Shown one piece after another: positions 23,341 through 35,284 of a stretch of 64,000 nucleotides of DNA; within the stretch, counting starts at the first letter, position 1; each line of letters opens with the position of its first letter. This stretch comes from Rhododendron vialii (lineage: Eukaryota; Streptophyta; Magnoliopsida; Ericales; Ericaceae). The notes beneath the pieces are model-generated. The model saw nothing but the letters and a program-made list of their open reading frames with translations, was not told the origin of the DNA and made no database searches. The DNA lies in contig NC_080564.1 in the NCBI RefSeq assembly GCF_030253575.1, positions 4,880,501-4,944,500 on the forward strand, given 5' to 3'. The translations under genes were made by a program, and so were the position numbers.

Positions 23341-26300
23341 TCAAGATTTTTCTAGCAAATTTTCCAAATACAAGTTCAAGATGTATCTCCCTGTGGAAAG
23401 AACATCGAGCCTCTTCTCACTGGATTCATACTTTCCCTTCCGAAGCTGGTAACGGTGAGTCACGGCTGAGATGGTGTACGCTTGGCCTTCGATTGTTACA
23501 CTCTCCCCACATTGTAGGTTCTGCTACGAAAACAAAAATAACAGAGAGATCAAACAATAACAAAGGAGAAACTTTTTGTATACCGGGGATACCAAGGGTG
23601 GTGGTTTCCCCTCCGGTCTATTTCTAATTTTCTAGCCATTTTCCGATCCCACTTGGATGATCGGCTCTGTTCATTAGGTAGAGTTCAGCGAGAAACTTAA
23701 ACATACCAAAAATCGCGTTAATAGAATTTTAGTAGCTACATGATTGGCACACGTGAAAATTGAAAAATTGAAGAAAACCAAAACTAGATCCAAAAACACA
23801 CTGAATTGAAACCCAATTTTGTTGATATGCATGACTTTTACCCGGCAGGAGTCCGAATCACATGTATTTCTACTTAGTAAAAAAAAAAAGGAAAAAGCCA
23901 TAACATATATTGCTACGAGCTAATTTTGAGGAGGAGATGAGATTGTGTGTATTTTTTTATAATTCACGTGTCTGGGCCAGATTACATGCACCTGAACTAA
24001 TCCCGAGGGACCAATTCCACCACCCACTTGCGGGGGTCTCAATAAAAATCATGTATGAACTAGCCCTAGAAGAGTTGATAACACCTGAGAAGTTTCTGAG
24101 ACCTGAGGAGGGAGCAAACCCCTAAGTCCAAATCCTTTACCATTAGGCCAACCCCTTGGGGCATATATACGTAACACCCCTAAGTCTCCAGCACCCCTTT
24201 GTGTCCGCCCCTACTCCTGACTTTTGAATTATGAGCAAAAAAGAGGTGGGTAATCTTTCCCCACCTTCTAGTTATCTACTCTGGGCTTCCCTATTTCTTA
24301 GTGTCGTCTTCTTAATGAAATGTCACTCCTATAAAATCACAGACCGTGTACAAAGGAAAAAGGGGAAAGAAAAGAAACATTCAAGTCTAAAGCATATATG
24401 CGGGAACATCCTTGTAACAGCTTCCAACCAATTTAAATAACAAAGCCGATGGAACATCAATTTGGAGCAGATACCAAAAGTCGGGTATGCCGCTTTATGT
24501 AACAGTGTTGGAATTCTTTTACGAAATAAAAATGTTAATATCTAATACTCCGTATTATTAATTGACCGTTACGAAACGGAACTTTTTTTTTCTTTGGTAA
24601 CTAAACAGTTACAAAACTTATTACATAGTAAAATCATGTCTGTTACAAAAGTTATTAGCAGATTTATTATTCTTTACTACTACAATAAAGGAGAATGAAT
24701 TACACATTAGTACATTACGTCTATCTATTGGGGTCTTGTGCAAGGGTGGGAAGTGTGTAAAGAGATAGATGGAGGAGAAGGGATAGACACTCATATTTTA
24801 GAGCTGTCCATGTTAGAGAGACACATGGTGTTTTTATGATAGCTTTTATACTACTATTTTCTATGGGTTCTTGGGCCGGTTGGTTCGTGACTAGTTCAAT
24901 CCTCTTGGTGGTCGTGAACACCGGACGAGGAATGTTCGTGAGCGCTTGTGTTGAATCTTAGGGCTAATACACTCTAGTTAGACCTTCACGAGGTGATGAA
25001 TATTATTCTTAAATTCTAAGAACTATTATTCAAACAGAGTGTACTAGCTCCAAGATTACGCTCTTTCATTAATGGTGGTAGATGAAACTTTCGTTTAAAG
25101 AAGAGGAATCGGTCCTCTCTCAGACTATGAAGTTTGTTCGGCGATAACCATCAATTAAGCTGGACATTTAATGGTTTAAAGTCTTGAGAGAGAAACTGTT
25201 CCTTACAAGAGCTTTCGCTCTTTCAATCGATCTCACAATTTCTCTACAATGGATCCAGGTACGAATCTTATGTGTATGTTTCCACGGTATGTTTTTATTG
25301 ATGAAAAACATGATAGTTCAAGATCCTAATTAATGAACGCAAGAGCCCACAAGCTCTCCTCATTCAATATTTATAACCACTAGGAGGATTTGAACGAGTC
25401 TCAAACCGAGTTACCCATGCACCATAGAAAATCGTATAGAAGACTATTCTAAAACTCTCTCTCATTGTTTGTCAATAATCTCTATGCACCTCTCTTGCGA
25501 CATTAATGTTATGTAGAATAGAACACGTAACTAATGAAATAATGTTCTACAATATAGACATTTCTTCTAGGAATGTTAGACATGACTATACATAACAACA
25601 TATTACCCTTTAGCAACCTAAAAGCTATTAAACACAGGAAATATAAAACGTGTTCAGTCTTATATCAATACTTACATCCATTCTTCAAGATCCTTTTTCT
25701 CTGGGTGTGTTCAGTCTCAATGTGAGGGAAATTCTAAATCCTTTTCTATGGTTGCAGAACTCAGATATAAAAGAGGATGAGATCAAGTTCGAGTGATTTG
25801 ATCTTCATCCCACTTCAATGAAAAAGAAGTCAGAGAGGACCTACAGCAGAGACCTCTATAATCGTCCCTCACATTGTTGGAACATGTAGTATTGTTTGCT
25901 CATGATATGGATAGGAAAGGCTGGTATCGTAACTTTCATTCGCACCATCTACTTTTTGTTTGTATCTAAAAAACTTCGGAAACCGACTTAAAGGGTTGAT
26001 TCTTTTGTTAGTTGACTGTCAATACCCCTCAAGTCTTGCCAATCTCTCTCTTTCGCTTGTTATCTCTGAATTTTTTTCTATCTTACATCTAAGAAGGCAT
26101 CTCAAGTCATGGAAAGAAACGATGATGCATTCTAGATGATATCTCAATGCCTTGTGGAGGTTTTTGGGATTGGAGAAAATCCTCATGTCCGTGAAGAAGC
26201 CAATAGAAACAAGAATGGGCATTCACCTTGACATGGTCTAAGTACTGCAAAGTCCAGTGTGTTAGTGTTGTGGACTTGTGGTGTCTTGTGGACAGTGATG

Positions 26301-27628
26301 TACTCGAAGTTCAGCACGAGTTAAGTGCTCTAGTGTGCAAGCAAAGTAGTGTCGTGTGAATCTTTTGTGCCCCCGAGGTCTTCAGCAAAGTATCGATCAC
26401 ACATGCACAATTGTGTACTAAGTTTCGTGTAATCTTATTCGGGCTGTTTTTGGTGTTTATGTAACACAGAACTACTCGTACACTCTCACAACATACAAAT
26501 AAGCTCAGTCACTGGTCAAATTCAGTTCTATCCACCCGATTCATAAAAACTAAAAAGAGCCAAAACTAAAGAAAATGTTAGATTTTGCTCCTTAAGTTAT
26601 AACATGCTTGTAGATGAAGATTTGGAGGCACAAGATCACAAAGCAAATCTAGCTAATGTCAAAAGTCTTGGAATCACTCAGATGAAGCAAGAACGCTCTC
26701 GAAGGAAACAAATATCTAAGTCTAGATAGAATTTTTAGTTCAAGACTTTGAGTTATAAGTTAATTCTTACAACGTCATAGCACTCAGCATTGTCAATTCT
26801 AAAAGCTTAGCTTTCCATTGCAGTGCATGAGACCAAAAAGTAATGGAACAGATCTACCAAGTGAGGCATAATCAGCTACGACACCTAGCAATAACCACGA
26901 TGCTCATAAAAGCTCTCGCAAAATCCACCAAAAGAAGAAAAGACAACATGTACCCTTTTGATGAAATACACTACATCTGTTGCTTCGTAGTTACTAAGAG
27001 CTACATACAATAGTTCTTAATCGTCATTGAAATTTTCATTCTAGACATTTACATGATTACATCTAGGTAAGTCTACTGTGTTTGCAATTAAGGCCTTGTG
27101 GGGCCGTTTATTTGACGGGACTAGCAGTGAACTATAAATAATTTCATCAGACTAATAGTGATAAGATTACTTACCCAAAAAAAAAAAAATTAGTGAAAAG
27201 ATTAATAATGCCACATTTCTCATTGCTTTGGATATATATCTCACACTTTGTGGGATTATGTGTTCGATCGTTATTTAAACCCCGGCAGTGAACAATTAAG
27301 CAAACAAGCACACCCTTCAATGAAAACAAGAGAAGAAAAATGGGTTTTGATTTGATTGCTTACGGGGGCAAAGCAACGAACGCCAAGGCTCTTGGGCGGA
27401 GGCGTAATTTCAATGACTTTGTAGGGGTGGATTTGACCTCTGTCCCTCTCCTTCTTTCTGCATAAAATCCTGGGAGCCTTTGGCTGTGGGTAATTCTGAA
27501 CAAAAAACTAAAGATCGATCAAATATCGAAAATAAAAGAGTGTTTTCAAAATAGAACAGAATAAAAAGAGAAGGAATTTCAGGATCTCGCACCTTATTAA
27601 TGGCGGCAAAGCTGGACGCCATGGCCAT
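23341..27628 (-). CDS. Conserved small plant protein of unknown function, 3 exons, 115 aa
   Basis: Exons are 27628-27593 (MAMASSFAAINK), 27495-27364 (NYPQPKAPRILCRKKERDRG and on, ending RCFAP) and 23520-23341 (starting NLQCGESVTIEGQAY, ending NLYLENLLEKS). All junctions are GT-AG (AAG/GTGCGA, TTCAG/AAT, CCC/GTAAGC, GCAG/AAC) and every exon ends in phase 0, giving 115 codons and TGA. Intron 2 is 3843 bp, so no open frame longer than the last exon exists. The protein has a short Ser/Ala then Arg/Lys-rich N-terminus, possibly a plastid transit peptide, and a compact C-terminal half with SAVTHRYQLRKGKYESSEKR. I recall similar conserved plant proteins of unknown function but cannot name one. A 355-bp MITE ends 232 bp upstream of the ATG. 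Confidence 0.75.
23521..27363. other. Intron 2 of the 115-aa gene (3.8 kb)
   Basis: This very long intron has a minus-strand SINE near its 3' end (23951-24162). The remaining 3 kb is AT-rich with no coding frame or inverted repeat I could define. The stretch 24.9-26.5 kb is slightly less AT-rich and may be an old unrecognised retroelement fragment, but I see no LTR, primer site or protein motif. Confidence 0.5.
23951..24162 (-). repeat. tRNA-derived SINE, minus orientation
   Basis: On the minus strand it starts GCCCCAAGGGGTTGGCCTAA, with a box-A-like GGCCTAATGGTAAAGG and a box-B-like GGGGTTTGCTCCC. It then carries GAGACCCCC, GGATTAGTTCAGGTGCATG and CTGGCCCAGACACGTG, and ends in an A-rich tail. 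This order and the CTGGCCCAGACAC 3' block resemble a tRNA-derived SINE family widespread in flowering plants. It lies inside intron 2 of the 115-aa gene. Confidence 0.65.
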
Positions 27629-27859
27629 CTTCTCTCTCTCTGAAATCTAATGGCTATGTTATCTGCTGATTCTCTCTCTCTCTCTCTAAAGTCGGAGAAT
27701 GAGTTTTTGGACAAATTAATTGCGCGTGGCTGTAATTCAACAAAGTGATTGCGGTTATCTACTCCCTTCGAACCATATTCAACTTGGATGTATTCGGCTG
27801 TTTTTGATAGAAAATACAGCTTCTACCATTTTGGAAATAAAAATTTGCGGTTCCACTTT

Positions 27860-28214
27860 AGCCGTTCCGCTGAATAAGTCAAGTTTGTTCTTATTTAATT
27901 TTTTTTTATATTTGTTAATTTTTTGTTAAATTTTTTTTGGGATTATTGCTTCATCACAACGAAAGTAATTTAAAAAGTAAAAAATTACGATCGAAACTTA
28001 ATTTTTTTAAATAAAAACAAAAATAAACCAATAAGTCAATTTTTTCGTCTTTATTAAAAAAAATTAGTTTTCAATCGTAATTTTTTACCTTTTAGATTTC
28101 TCTTGTCATGAAGAAGAAATAATCTCTCAAAAATTGACAAAAAACTAATAAATGCGAAAAAAATTTGAATAAAGACAAAAAAATAAGCCAAGTGGCTTAT
28201 TTAGCCGAACGGCT
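27860..28214. mobile_element. Fold-back MITE (355 bp)
   Basis: Ends are AGCCGTTCCGCTGAATAAG and its near-complement TTAGCCGAACGGCT. The arms pair almost to the centre, for example AAAAAGTAAAAAATTACGAT against ATCGTAATTTTTTACCTTTT. It is AT-rich and non-coding. The arms resemble the outer arms of the 8507-9150 element (TTATTTAATTTTTTTT, then TTTGTTA), so the two may be related. Confidence 0.75.
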
Positions 28215-29123
28215 TATTGGACCATGAGTTTTTGTTCAGCTTTTAAACCACTTGTTACTCAAACAAATCAAATTCGAATATGTTTTCTTCAAAAAATTTA
28301 TCAATAAACTCGTAGTGTGTGTAAAAAGATCATGCTACTCATATTCAAAAAGTTTTGGATGCAAATAGAGTATGGGACATGTAATACCCCGTGCAAATAG
28401 GATAAGCTTTACTCATATTCAGCTCATGATCGGCTCAATCAAAATTTATTTGAGATCAACTTGATAAATAAAGAGATACTAACCCTTCAACGTTTTCAAA
28501 CAAACACGATATTCCTGAAAACTCATGTTTTTGACACAGGAACGTCAAATGCGTTTGTAGGTGTTTGTTGGTTGTCTGCAAGCGTGCCAAGACTTATCAT
28601 TCTTAACATTGAATGGTTGATACCGTGAATCTAACTTTTTAAACTTAGAGCGATTGTGTGTGACTTAACAGGGAAAGCCACCAAATGGTTCGTGGGTTGC
28701 CATTACAGAGTAGACTTAACTATTTCCTAACCGTGTAGGAAAAGAAAGAACGAAAGCAAAGATTAAAAAAAAAAAAAAACTAATCAAACTCTGTTAACGG
28801 GCAAAAGAGTTGATGATTACAAGTTGGTGACCATAAGACAAACAATATTTATTACTATCAGCAAAGATCGCGGATGATACGACAGCGAGCTACTCTCACA
28901 ACCAGCTGCGTTGGGATTTTTGAGGCGCTGGAAAGAAACCGAGATTTCACAATGGATCATTGCAATGGTGCATCAAAATGCACAATTCTTTTCCCCCTAT
29001 TTCCCCTCCGTTTCTAAGGAGACGTGCGGGTTCATAACCATGATCAAATGACGAGGAACACAATAAACATTTGAAATACCGAAACGAAAAAACTAAGAGG
29101 TAACCACAGTTTTTATTAGCGGA

Positions 29124-29926
29124 TCACAGTTTTTTTTGTTTCTTGAAATCAGACAATCCTCCTTCAATCCACCACCAAAATCTTGGCCTCTTCAATAAAG
29201 CAACAACTGCCTGCAAAAGGGGTTCAACAAAAAAGTTCAAAAAACCCCTGATAATATCAATAAGCAGAGGGAAATAAACTGTAATCCTGTTTTTAGTCTC
29301 ACACTCTCATGGGGGGGGGGGGGGGGGGGGGGGGGGGTGGGGGTTGGAAGTTCAGTCTCTCAAACAGAAAGAGGAAAAATGGAAGAAGGAATAGATGGAA
29401 AACAAAAAGTTGCTTGTAATATGTTTTGCAACCTAGAAGAACTGAATTCCATGGCTAATGAATAACTAGAAACTAGGTCCATAAGACGAAATCGTGATGA
29501 GGTATTTCCATTCTTTACTTCATAGTAATATGTTGGAATAGAAATTCCATAAAAGAAGTGAAACTCATCTATGAGGATATTATATCGGACGTGTAATGTG
29601 CAAAGACTAGAAAATCATGCAAATTCAGCAAACAAACGCAGAGCCAAAACAGGCATGATACCAGACAAAAGAAAAATATCGTGCCTTCATCATCCAATAC
29701 ACCAGTTCATACCCCAGTTCTTTCCAAATCCCCAAATCTGTGAAAAGAAGACGAGAAAGAGGAGGAGAGGAAGTAGATATGGAGGAAAAGAGGAGAGAGG
29801 GGAGTGTTCTGCTGGTCGGACAATTGACAAGAGAAGGGTAAAGTAAGATTGAGGGAGGAAAGAATGGAATGGGAAGCAGAATAATGAACCGATCACTGAA
29901 TCTTTAACCTGAATGAACTGAACCAT
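29124..29926 (-). CDS. Speculative tiny two-exon gene (34 aa)
   Basis: A good acceptor (TTTTGCAG) precedes 29210-29124. That exon reads AVVALLKRPRFWWWIEGG and on to a TGA, an unusual Trp-rich, non-random-looking peptide. An ATG at 29926 followed by MVQFIQ and a donor CAG/GTTAAAG at 29908 would join in phase to give 34 residues. Against this, the 'intron' holds a CT-rich stretch that looks more like a leader, and the first exon is only 18 nt. I do not recognise the product. A different upstream exon, or no gene at all, is possible. Confidence 0.22.
29311..29337. repeat. 27-base poly-G run
   Basis: Twenty-seven consecutive G are followed by T, GGGGG and TTGG. Long G runs are rare in plant DNA and can form quadruplexes. 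The exact length is prone to sequencing or assembly error. It lies between genes. Confidence 0.85.
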
Positions 29927-31489
29927 TCAAACAAACCAAGAGAGGGTTTGAAAAGCCGCAACGTGTCTAACACGCTGGGGATCTAAAGACTAGTTTTTGA
30001 AAAATCCAATGGTTGAGATCTACCAACAACGGTAAAGCCGATTAGACACAATTGGCGGTATGCTTCAACTATGGGAACCAATCTTGACCCTTAGATATAA
30101 ACCCAAAATTAATCACAGGCTTCACAGCCATCAAGAGCCACAGAAAGTTAGTTTGCGTCTACACATTTTGGAAAAACTTCCCTGTCTTGTTATATAGATA
30201 TATAACTCCAAAGGTTATTATATTTAATTACTTACAATCGGGTTTGGGACAAGCACGGATATTCAACGGGAATAACAAAATCATCTCCACCGCATAAATG
30301 AGCAGGTTTTCTTAAATCCTACCATATTCACTACTATTGGGGAAAAAACCAGTAAAACCCTGCTTCCAAACAGCTTGGACCGGATGGGTAGTCATCAGAT
30401 ATGGGACGAATTTCCATCCCTAAACTGTGACCCCTTTCTAGTTTATCAATGGCCATTTCTGTCCTCACTCCCGGTTGAAAATTTTCCACGCCAACTTGGG
30501 ATCAGTAGATTAAATTGGCCAGTGCCAAAATGCCTCACAACATTCTGCAGAATGTGACTAATCCCCTTGTTGAGTGCAGGTTGCAGAGTGAAGTCCCAAT
30601 AACAGAATAGCTAGCCTACAGTAAACTTGACCTTTTCCATATTAAAAACTGCTCTAGCAGAAAGTATAAGTGATGAGCTCATTGCTTCTAGATTAAAAAA
30701 AAAAAGCTTACTACTTGGATGTCCTAAAACTTTAGGGTTAAATTGTTTGAAGTGACTCATAGTGAAGGGTTACATAAGTCCCGGAGATATGTAACCTCAT
30801 GGGCTTAATAGAAATGACTAATGACATTAATAATACCACACCTCTGATGATACGCCAAAACGTACACTTTTTGAGATTATATAACCGAAGGACAATTTAA
30901 ATAGACCTTTAAAATTTTAAGCAAACCTCAAATATAAGAAGTCTTCTTGACTATAGCTCAATCTAATGCTCATATAGTCAAACAAACTACCCCTAAGAGC
31001 TACCTCGAATTAGGCATAGACATCTAGTTTACTTTTGCTCGCCTTCAATTTGCCCAGGTTGGGTAACTAATAGAATCCCATACATGACTGGTTCAGTCAT
31101 GTTCAATTTATTTAATTCATCATACTGTGGTTCGATGAAACGTGGCCACATGAAGGTCGCACAAATACCTTTGTGAGTAAACCTGTTCCCTCAATTTAGT
31201 TGTGGTGAAAATGAGTTAAGCTTCACCCCTTCAACATCCATCCAGCAGATAGAGCTAAATGAGACCAACGACTTTGCACTGACATACCATGTTTAGCCTT
31301 ACAAAAAGAGGAGGGGTGGGGAGGGGTGGGGGGGGGGCGGGGGCACGCGGGGGGTGAACATGGCACGTTTACTCGAAGGAAAAGTCTGTAATTATGCATC
31401 AGACTCACTCTGGCAGAAAATTCATAGGTGCTTCTAGGCCGTTAGGGTAGAAACTATCCAATTCTAGATAATAAAAAAAATCAGCTCTA

Positions 31490-32688
31490 AGACTGTGAAA
31501 AAGGCGCTTTGCATAAGGTCTAGAACACCAAATGCTGTCTCAAAGGAGTACATGGTGCTGAGGTAGCCTTAGCCATGCATAAGGGGGCCAGGTTTAATTC
31601 TAGATCAACAGGTAGATTCTAGGATCAAGGTATCGCATCAACAAAGTCTTTTCCTCAAAGACAATCTCTAAACAGAACTGCTACAATTATTTCCAGACCA
31701 CCAAATAGAATAACAGGGCTACTTTCCATCTCCCTCATGAATGTGAGTATCTCTTTTACCATGTCCCCCTTAGAGCTTGATTTGCGAACATCAAAATACC
31801 CCACCACATGAAATTATGGAACAATAGAACCTGATGGTAATAATAAACTTCGTGTTGTTACGCAGAGCAGCTAGCCCAACAGCATAATGCTTACTTGAAA
31901 AGATAAACTGATAAAGATTGCCATTCATTTTCTAATTTACGGCTTCAAGAAAGAGATATTTGCATATTCTGAGACACAAATTTTCTATAGTTAATCATCA
32001 ATAAAGTATTCACGAACAAAACGAAAAAGTTAACTGGCCAACATAACAATTGCAACATCATTGTGACAAAGCAGCAGTGGTACAGTATTAATCATAGCAA
32101 AGAAAGGAACAACAAATTAGTTCATACAATGAGAAAAAAACTAAACATATAAGCACCCATATCTGCTGCGCAAAGAAGGCTAAGATCACTGTCACGATCC
32201 CCAAAACAATTCCATAGTTGCATAAAACACCCAGGAAAAGGGACTAGCTAGAACTAGAACATAATGAAAAGCATCAATTCCTATCATAACTAAAGCACTA
32301 AGCTTGTCCAATGCTGTAATCCTTAATGGAAAAGATAAAGAAAAGATGACAAAATGCTAATTTGCTGCTCCAACATAGATAGATAAAATGCACATTCTAA
32401 GTTATAGCAGACACAACCCGTCTTAAAACAAGTAGAATTGAAGCGAATTTAAACGAAGAGGACCGGAGTAATATAACAACTGCCGCTATATTATGTTAAA
32501 GAAGAGAACTGCAGCATAAATCACCGCACGAGTAATTAAAATTAATTCATGAAATGTACATTATTGGAGTATACAGCTTTGGTAAATTCTTATTAAAAAG
32601 GTAGTCAATTTACCAATAAAAATGAAAAGAGAAATATACCTTCACCGATACGCAGCTCTAAAGAATAACAAATGGCCCTTTTCCAACA
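31490..32688 (-). repeat. Duplicated 3' flank of the F-box pseudogene
   Basis: On the minus strand the DNA after the pseudogene stop aligns by eye with the DNA after the 47159, 52907 and 62269 copies. Shared blocks include GGGCCATT, TAATAAGAAT, AATAATGTACATTTCATG, CTATGGAATTG, TGATCTTAGCC, GAACTAATTTGTTG and CTTATGCATGGCT. It ends near the empty-site sequence TATGCAAAGCGCCTTTTTC. The duplicated unit was therefore longer than the gene. Confidence 0.7.
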
Positions 32689-34085
32689 TCAATAACCAGG
32701 AACTGCAACGAACTTCTTTGAAGCCCAGGATCTAGAAACATCTGAAACCTTGCTCTCTTCAACATGTATCTGCCTCAACTGTAGACAATTCAAAACAAAT
32801 AACTCAACAGCCTCTGCCTTGATCCCCCCACAATCCATTATATCTACACTCTCCAACTGCTTGCAGCTCTTAAACATCGAAACCACGGATGCTTTTGTCA
32901 ATCCGCGACACCCCCTCACCTTCAATTCCCTCAAACCATTGCACCACGCAAGCATCGATATAAACTCTTTATCCACCAATATCTTATTATAAGACAAATC
33001 CAACTTCCTCAAATTTCTCAAACTCTGTCCTAGAGGGGTCAACAGCCCTGGTTCTCTTCCAACCACATCACAATTAATCAAAGCCAATTCTTCGAGCTCA
33101 TTACTCATGGCTAAAGCCATAGTCTTAAGGCCTTCACCAGTAACATGAAAACATTTATTTAATCGAAGAGACAACGAACCCCTGAACCTCTCAGCTACGG
33201 CCAACAAGTGATTGTTTTTTAAATCAAGAGGTAAACTTAAATCAAGTTGTCGCAGATTACAACAACTCCGAGTAATGAATTGAAGTAAAGCCTCTCCGCT
33301 ACCATCGCTGCCTAAGATTAACAGAGAGTTGAGAGATTTACAATTCTCTACCAATCTCGATAAAACTTCCCCAACAATGGATCCACAAACCTTCAATTCC
33401 AAATCTTGGAGACTCTGGAGGCAATTAACAAACGACGAAACCAACGTATCATCGCCGATTCCTTCGCAGCAATGTAGCTGCAGTTTCTTAAGGTTTTTGC
33501 AGCTTTTCCATAGCCAATTGAAACCCCGATGGCCGTGTCAAATCCCTGACAGGTATAGGGTTTCTAATTTCAGCTCAGCGTCGTCGAAGTTCCCTTTGGA
33601 AGAAGCATCGACGTGTTCAAATTCGCCGGAGACGAAGTTGAAAGATACGGAGAGGTTTCGAAGAGAGTGTAAGAAGATAAGCCAGTGGAAAGAGAAGGGC
33701 CCAGAAAGGACGATGGAGAGAGAAGTGAGGTGAGGGCATGAGGTAGAGAGAGAAAGCAGAGGGAAGAGAGGGACTGGCTTAGACTTGAGGCAGAGACCTG
33801 TCAGCTTGGGACAGGACGAGGCGACGGAGAGGAGGAGCTGATCGGTAGAATCCGAGCTGGTGGCGATAGAGAGGGAGGAGAGGTGAGGGAAGTGAGAGAG
33901 GAAAGAGGAGAGGGAGCGGGGCGTACAGTCGCCGATAAAGAGGCCAAGAGAGAGGGTGAATCTGGTGGAACGGTAGAGGCGGAGCCACCGCTTGGATACG
34001 AGGGAGACATCGGCGGTGTGGCTGGAAAAAGTGGAAGGCGGCGGAGGACTTCTTCTAGGAGCTCGTCGCACAGGATTCTGTCCAT
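32689..34085 (-). pseudogene. F-box/LRR pseudogene (frameshift plus nonsense codon)
   Basis: The frame starts at 34085 with MDRILCDELLEEVLRRLP, the F-box start shared with the copies at 47159, 52907 and 62269. It shifts by one base within about 40 nt of the end of that motif (34020-34045). The rest reads on in the shifted frame from ADVSLVSKRWLRL to ETLYLSGI, where TGA at 33540-33538 replaces the Arg or Pro codon of the paralogues. The same frame then continues HGHRGFNWLWKSCKNLKKLQ and on through the LRRs to VSDVSRSWASKKF, with stop at 32689. No other lesion was seen, so decay is recent or selection was partly retained. It is inverted relative to the other copies. If transcribed, only short N-terminal peptides would form. 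F-box/LRR proteins normally serve as substrate receptors in SCF ubiquitin ligases. Confidence 0.82.
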
Positions 34086-34217
34086 CTCCATCATTGTCTC
34101 TCTTCTGTAATTTAACCCTTCCCCTTCTCGTCAATCTCGTGTGATGAAAAGGGAAATCTACCCTCGTCGTAGTCTTGTAGAAAGGAAGGGGAATCTCAGC
34201 CAAAACGCCGTTAAGGG

Positions 34218-34228
34218 CTTTATATATA
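34218..34228 (-). promoter_or_regulatory. TATA-like box of the F-box pseudogene
   Basis: TATATATAAAG on the minus strand lies about 135 bases upstream of the pseudogene ATG at 34085. That spacing is normal for a plant TATA box with a leader of about 100 nt. There is no experimental support. Confidence 0.45.
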
Positions 34229-34961
34229 CATCACTGAATTCCTTTTCTTGTTTCGCTTCCTCGATGTGGCCCTGCCCAGACCAGCCTGTTTCTCTCCCTC
34301 ATTTTGTCTATCTTTCTCTTCTGTGTTTTTGGGAAAAAATTTCAGCGCGGAGTGGGTACCACATGATTTTCGGTCAGTACATTGAAACAGTCCATTACGT
34401 TTTTTGACGGTTCAGATTCGGAGAGAGAAAGTTTTTGAATAAGAGGAGATAGATAATTTCAATCTTAGTCATCTAAAAATATATTGGACGATCCAAATAT
34501 ATCGAACGAGTACCACACGAGATATACTCACCCAACGTTGAAAAATTTCTCTCTTTTTTTTGTTTTTTTTTCCTTTTGGCCCTTCCCCGTAGAATAGAGT
34601 AAAATTACACTGATCTCCCTGAGGTTTTTGACAATAACATAAACTTCACCTTAGATTTGGAAAATATGACAATGACCTCTCCGATTCAGTTGAGACAAAA
34701 AAAGAAACAAAGGGTGTGTTTCCCTTGAACTAAATGGATTACAAGTTAATAGTATTTTTTGTTGATATATGTGAAAATAACTACTTGCTTTAAAATTTGT
34801 GAAAATATAGATTCATGGATTACGGGCTAATGATATTTTAATTGATATATGTGAGTAAAATGATCTGCTTAGAAATTCGTGAGAACTTTGGGTTTAGTTC
34901 ATATATGGTCTGTTTAGAACTTAATAAGAAAAGTGAGGAAAGAAAAGAAAGTTAAAAAATA

Positions 34962-35284
34962 GTGCGCTGCTATTCACAGCCCTTTATTTTCTCCCATAGC
35001 CCGTTAAAAATTTTCAATTATACTCGACAGTTAGTTATCGAAATTGAGATATATTTTCAGCATCCAATTACTGAAATATAATATTTTTTTCAACAGTTAT
35101 TTACCGAAAATGTATGTTCGGCAGTTATTTATTGAAAGTTGAACATATTTTCGACATGTAGCTACTGAAATATAATCTTGTTTTCAACAGTTATTTACCG
35201 AAATGTTATGTATGATTTTCGACTACCATTTACAGAAATGAAGTGGGCTACTGGAGAAAATAAAAGGCTGCGAATAGTCGCGCC
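34962..35284. mobile_element. MITE with internal tandem repeats (about 320 bp)
   Basis: Terminal arms of about 40 bases: GTGCGCTGCTATTCACAGCC and on at 34962, and a right arm ending GGCTGCGAATAGTCGCGCCC at 35284. The inside has two direct repeats of about 95 bases, each with TACTGAAATATAAT and TTTTCAACAGTTATTTACCG. It is non-coding. Confidence 0.7.

Larger units (their letters stand above)
27629..32688. other. Intergenic region with MITE, poly-G and duplicated F-box flank
   Basis: Contents: the promoter side of the 115-aa gene, a MITE (27860-28214), a possible tiny two-exon gene (29124-29926, weak), a G27 run, a G-rich patch at about 31310-31355, and from about 31490 to 32688 the 3' flank of the F-box pseudogene. 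The stretch 28.2-29.1 kb shows nothing recognisable. Confidence 0.55.

Noticed and set aside
23328..23627. 99-residue plus-strand frame
   Set aside because: It is antisense to the last exon of the 115-aa gene, whose splice sites and product on the minus strand are more convincing.
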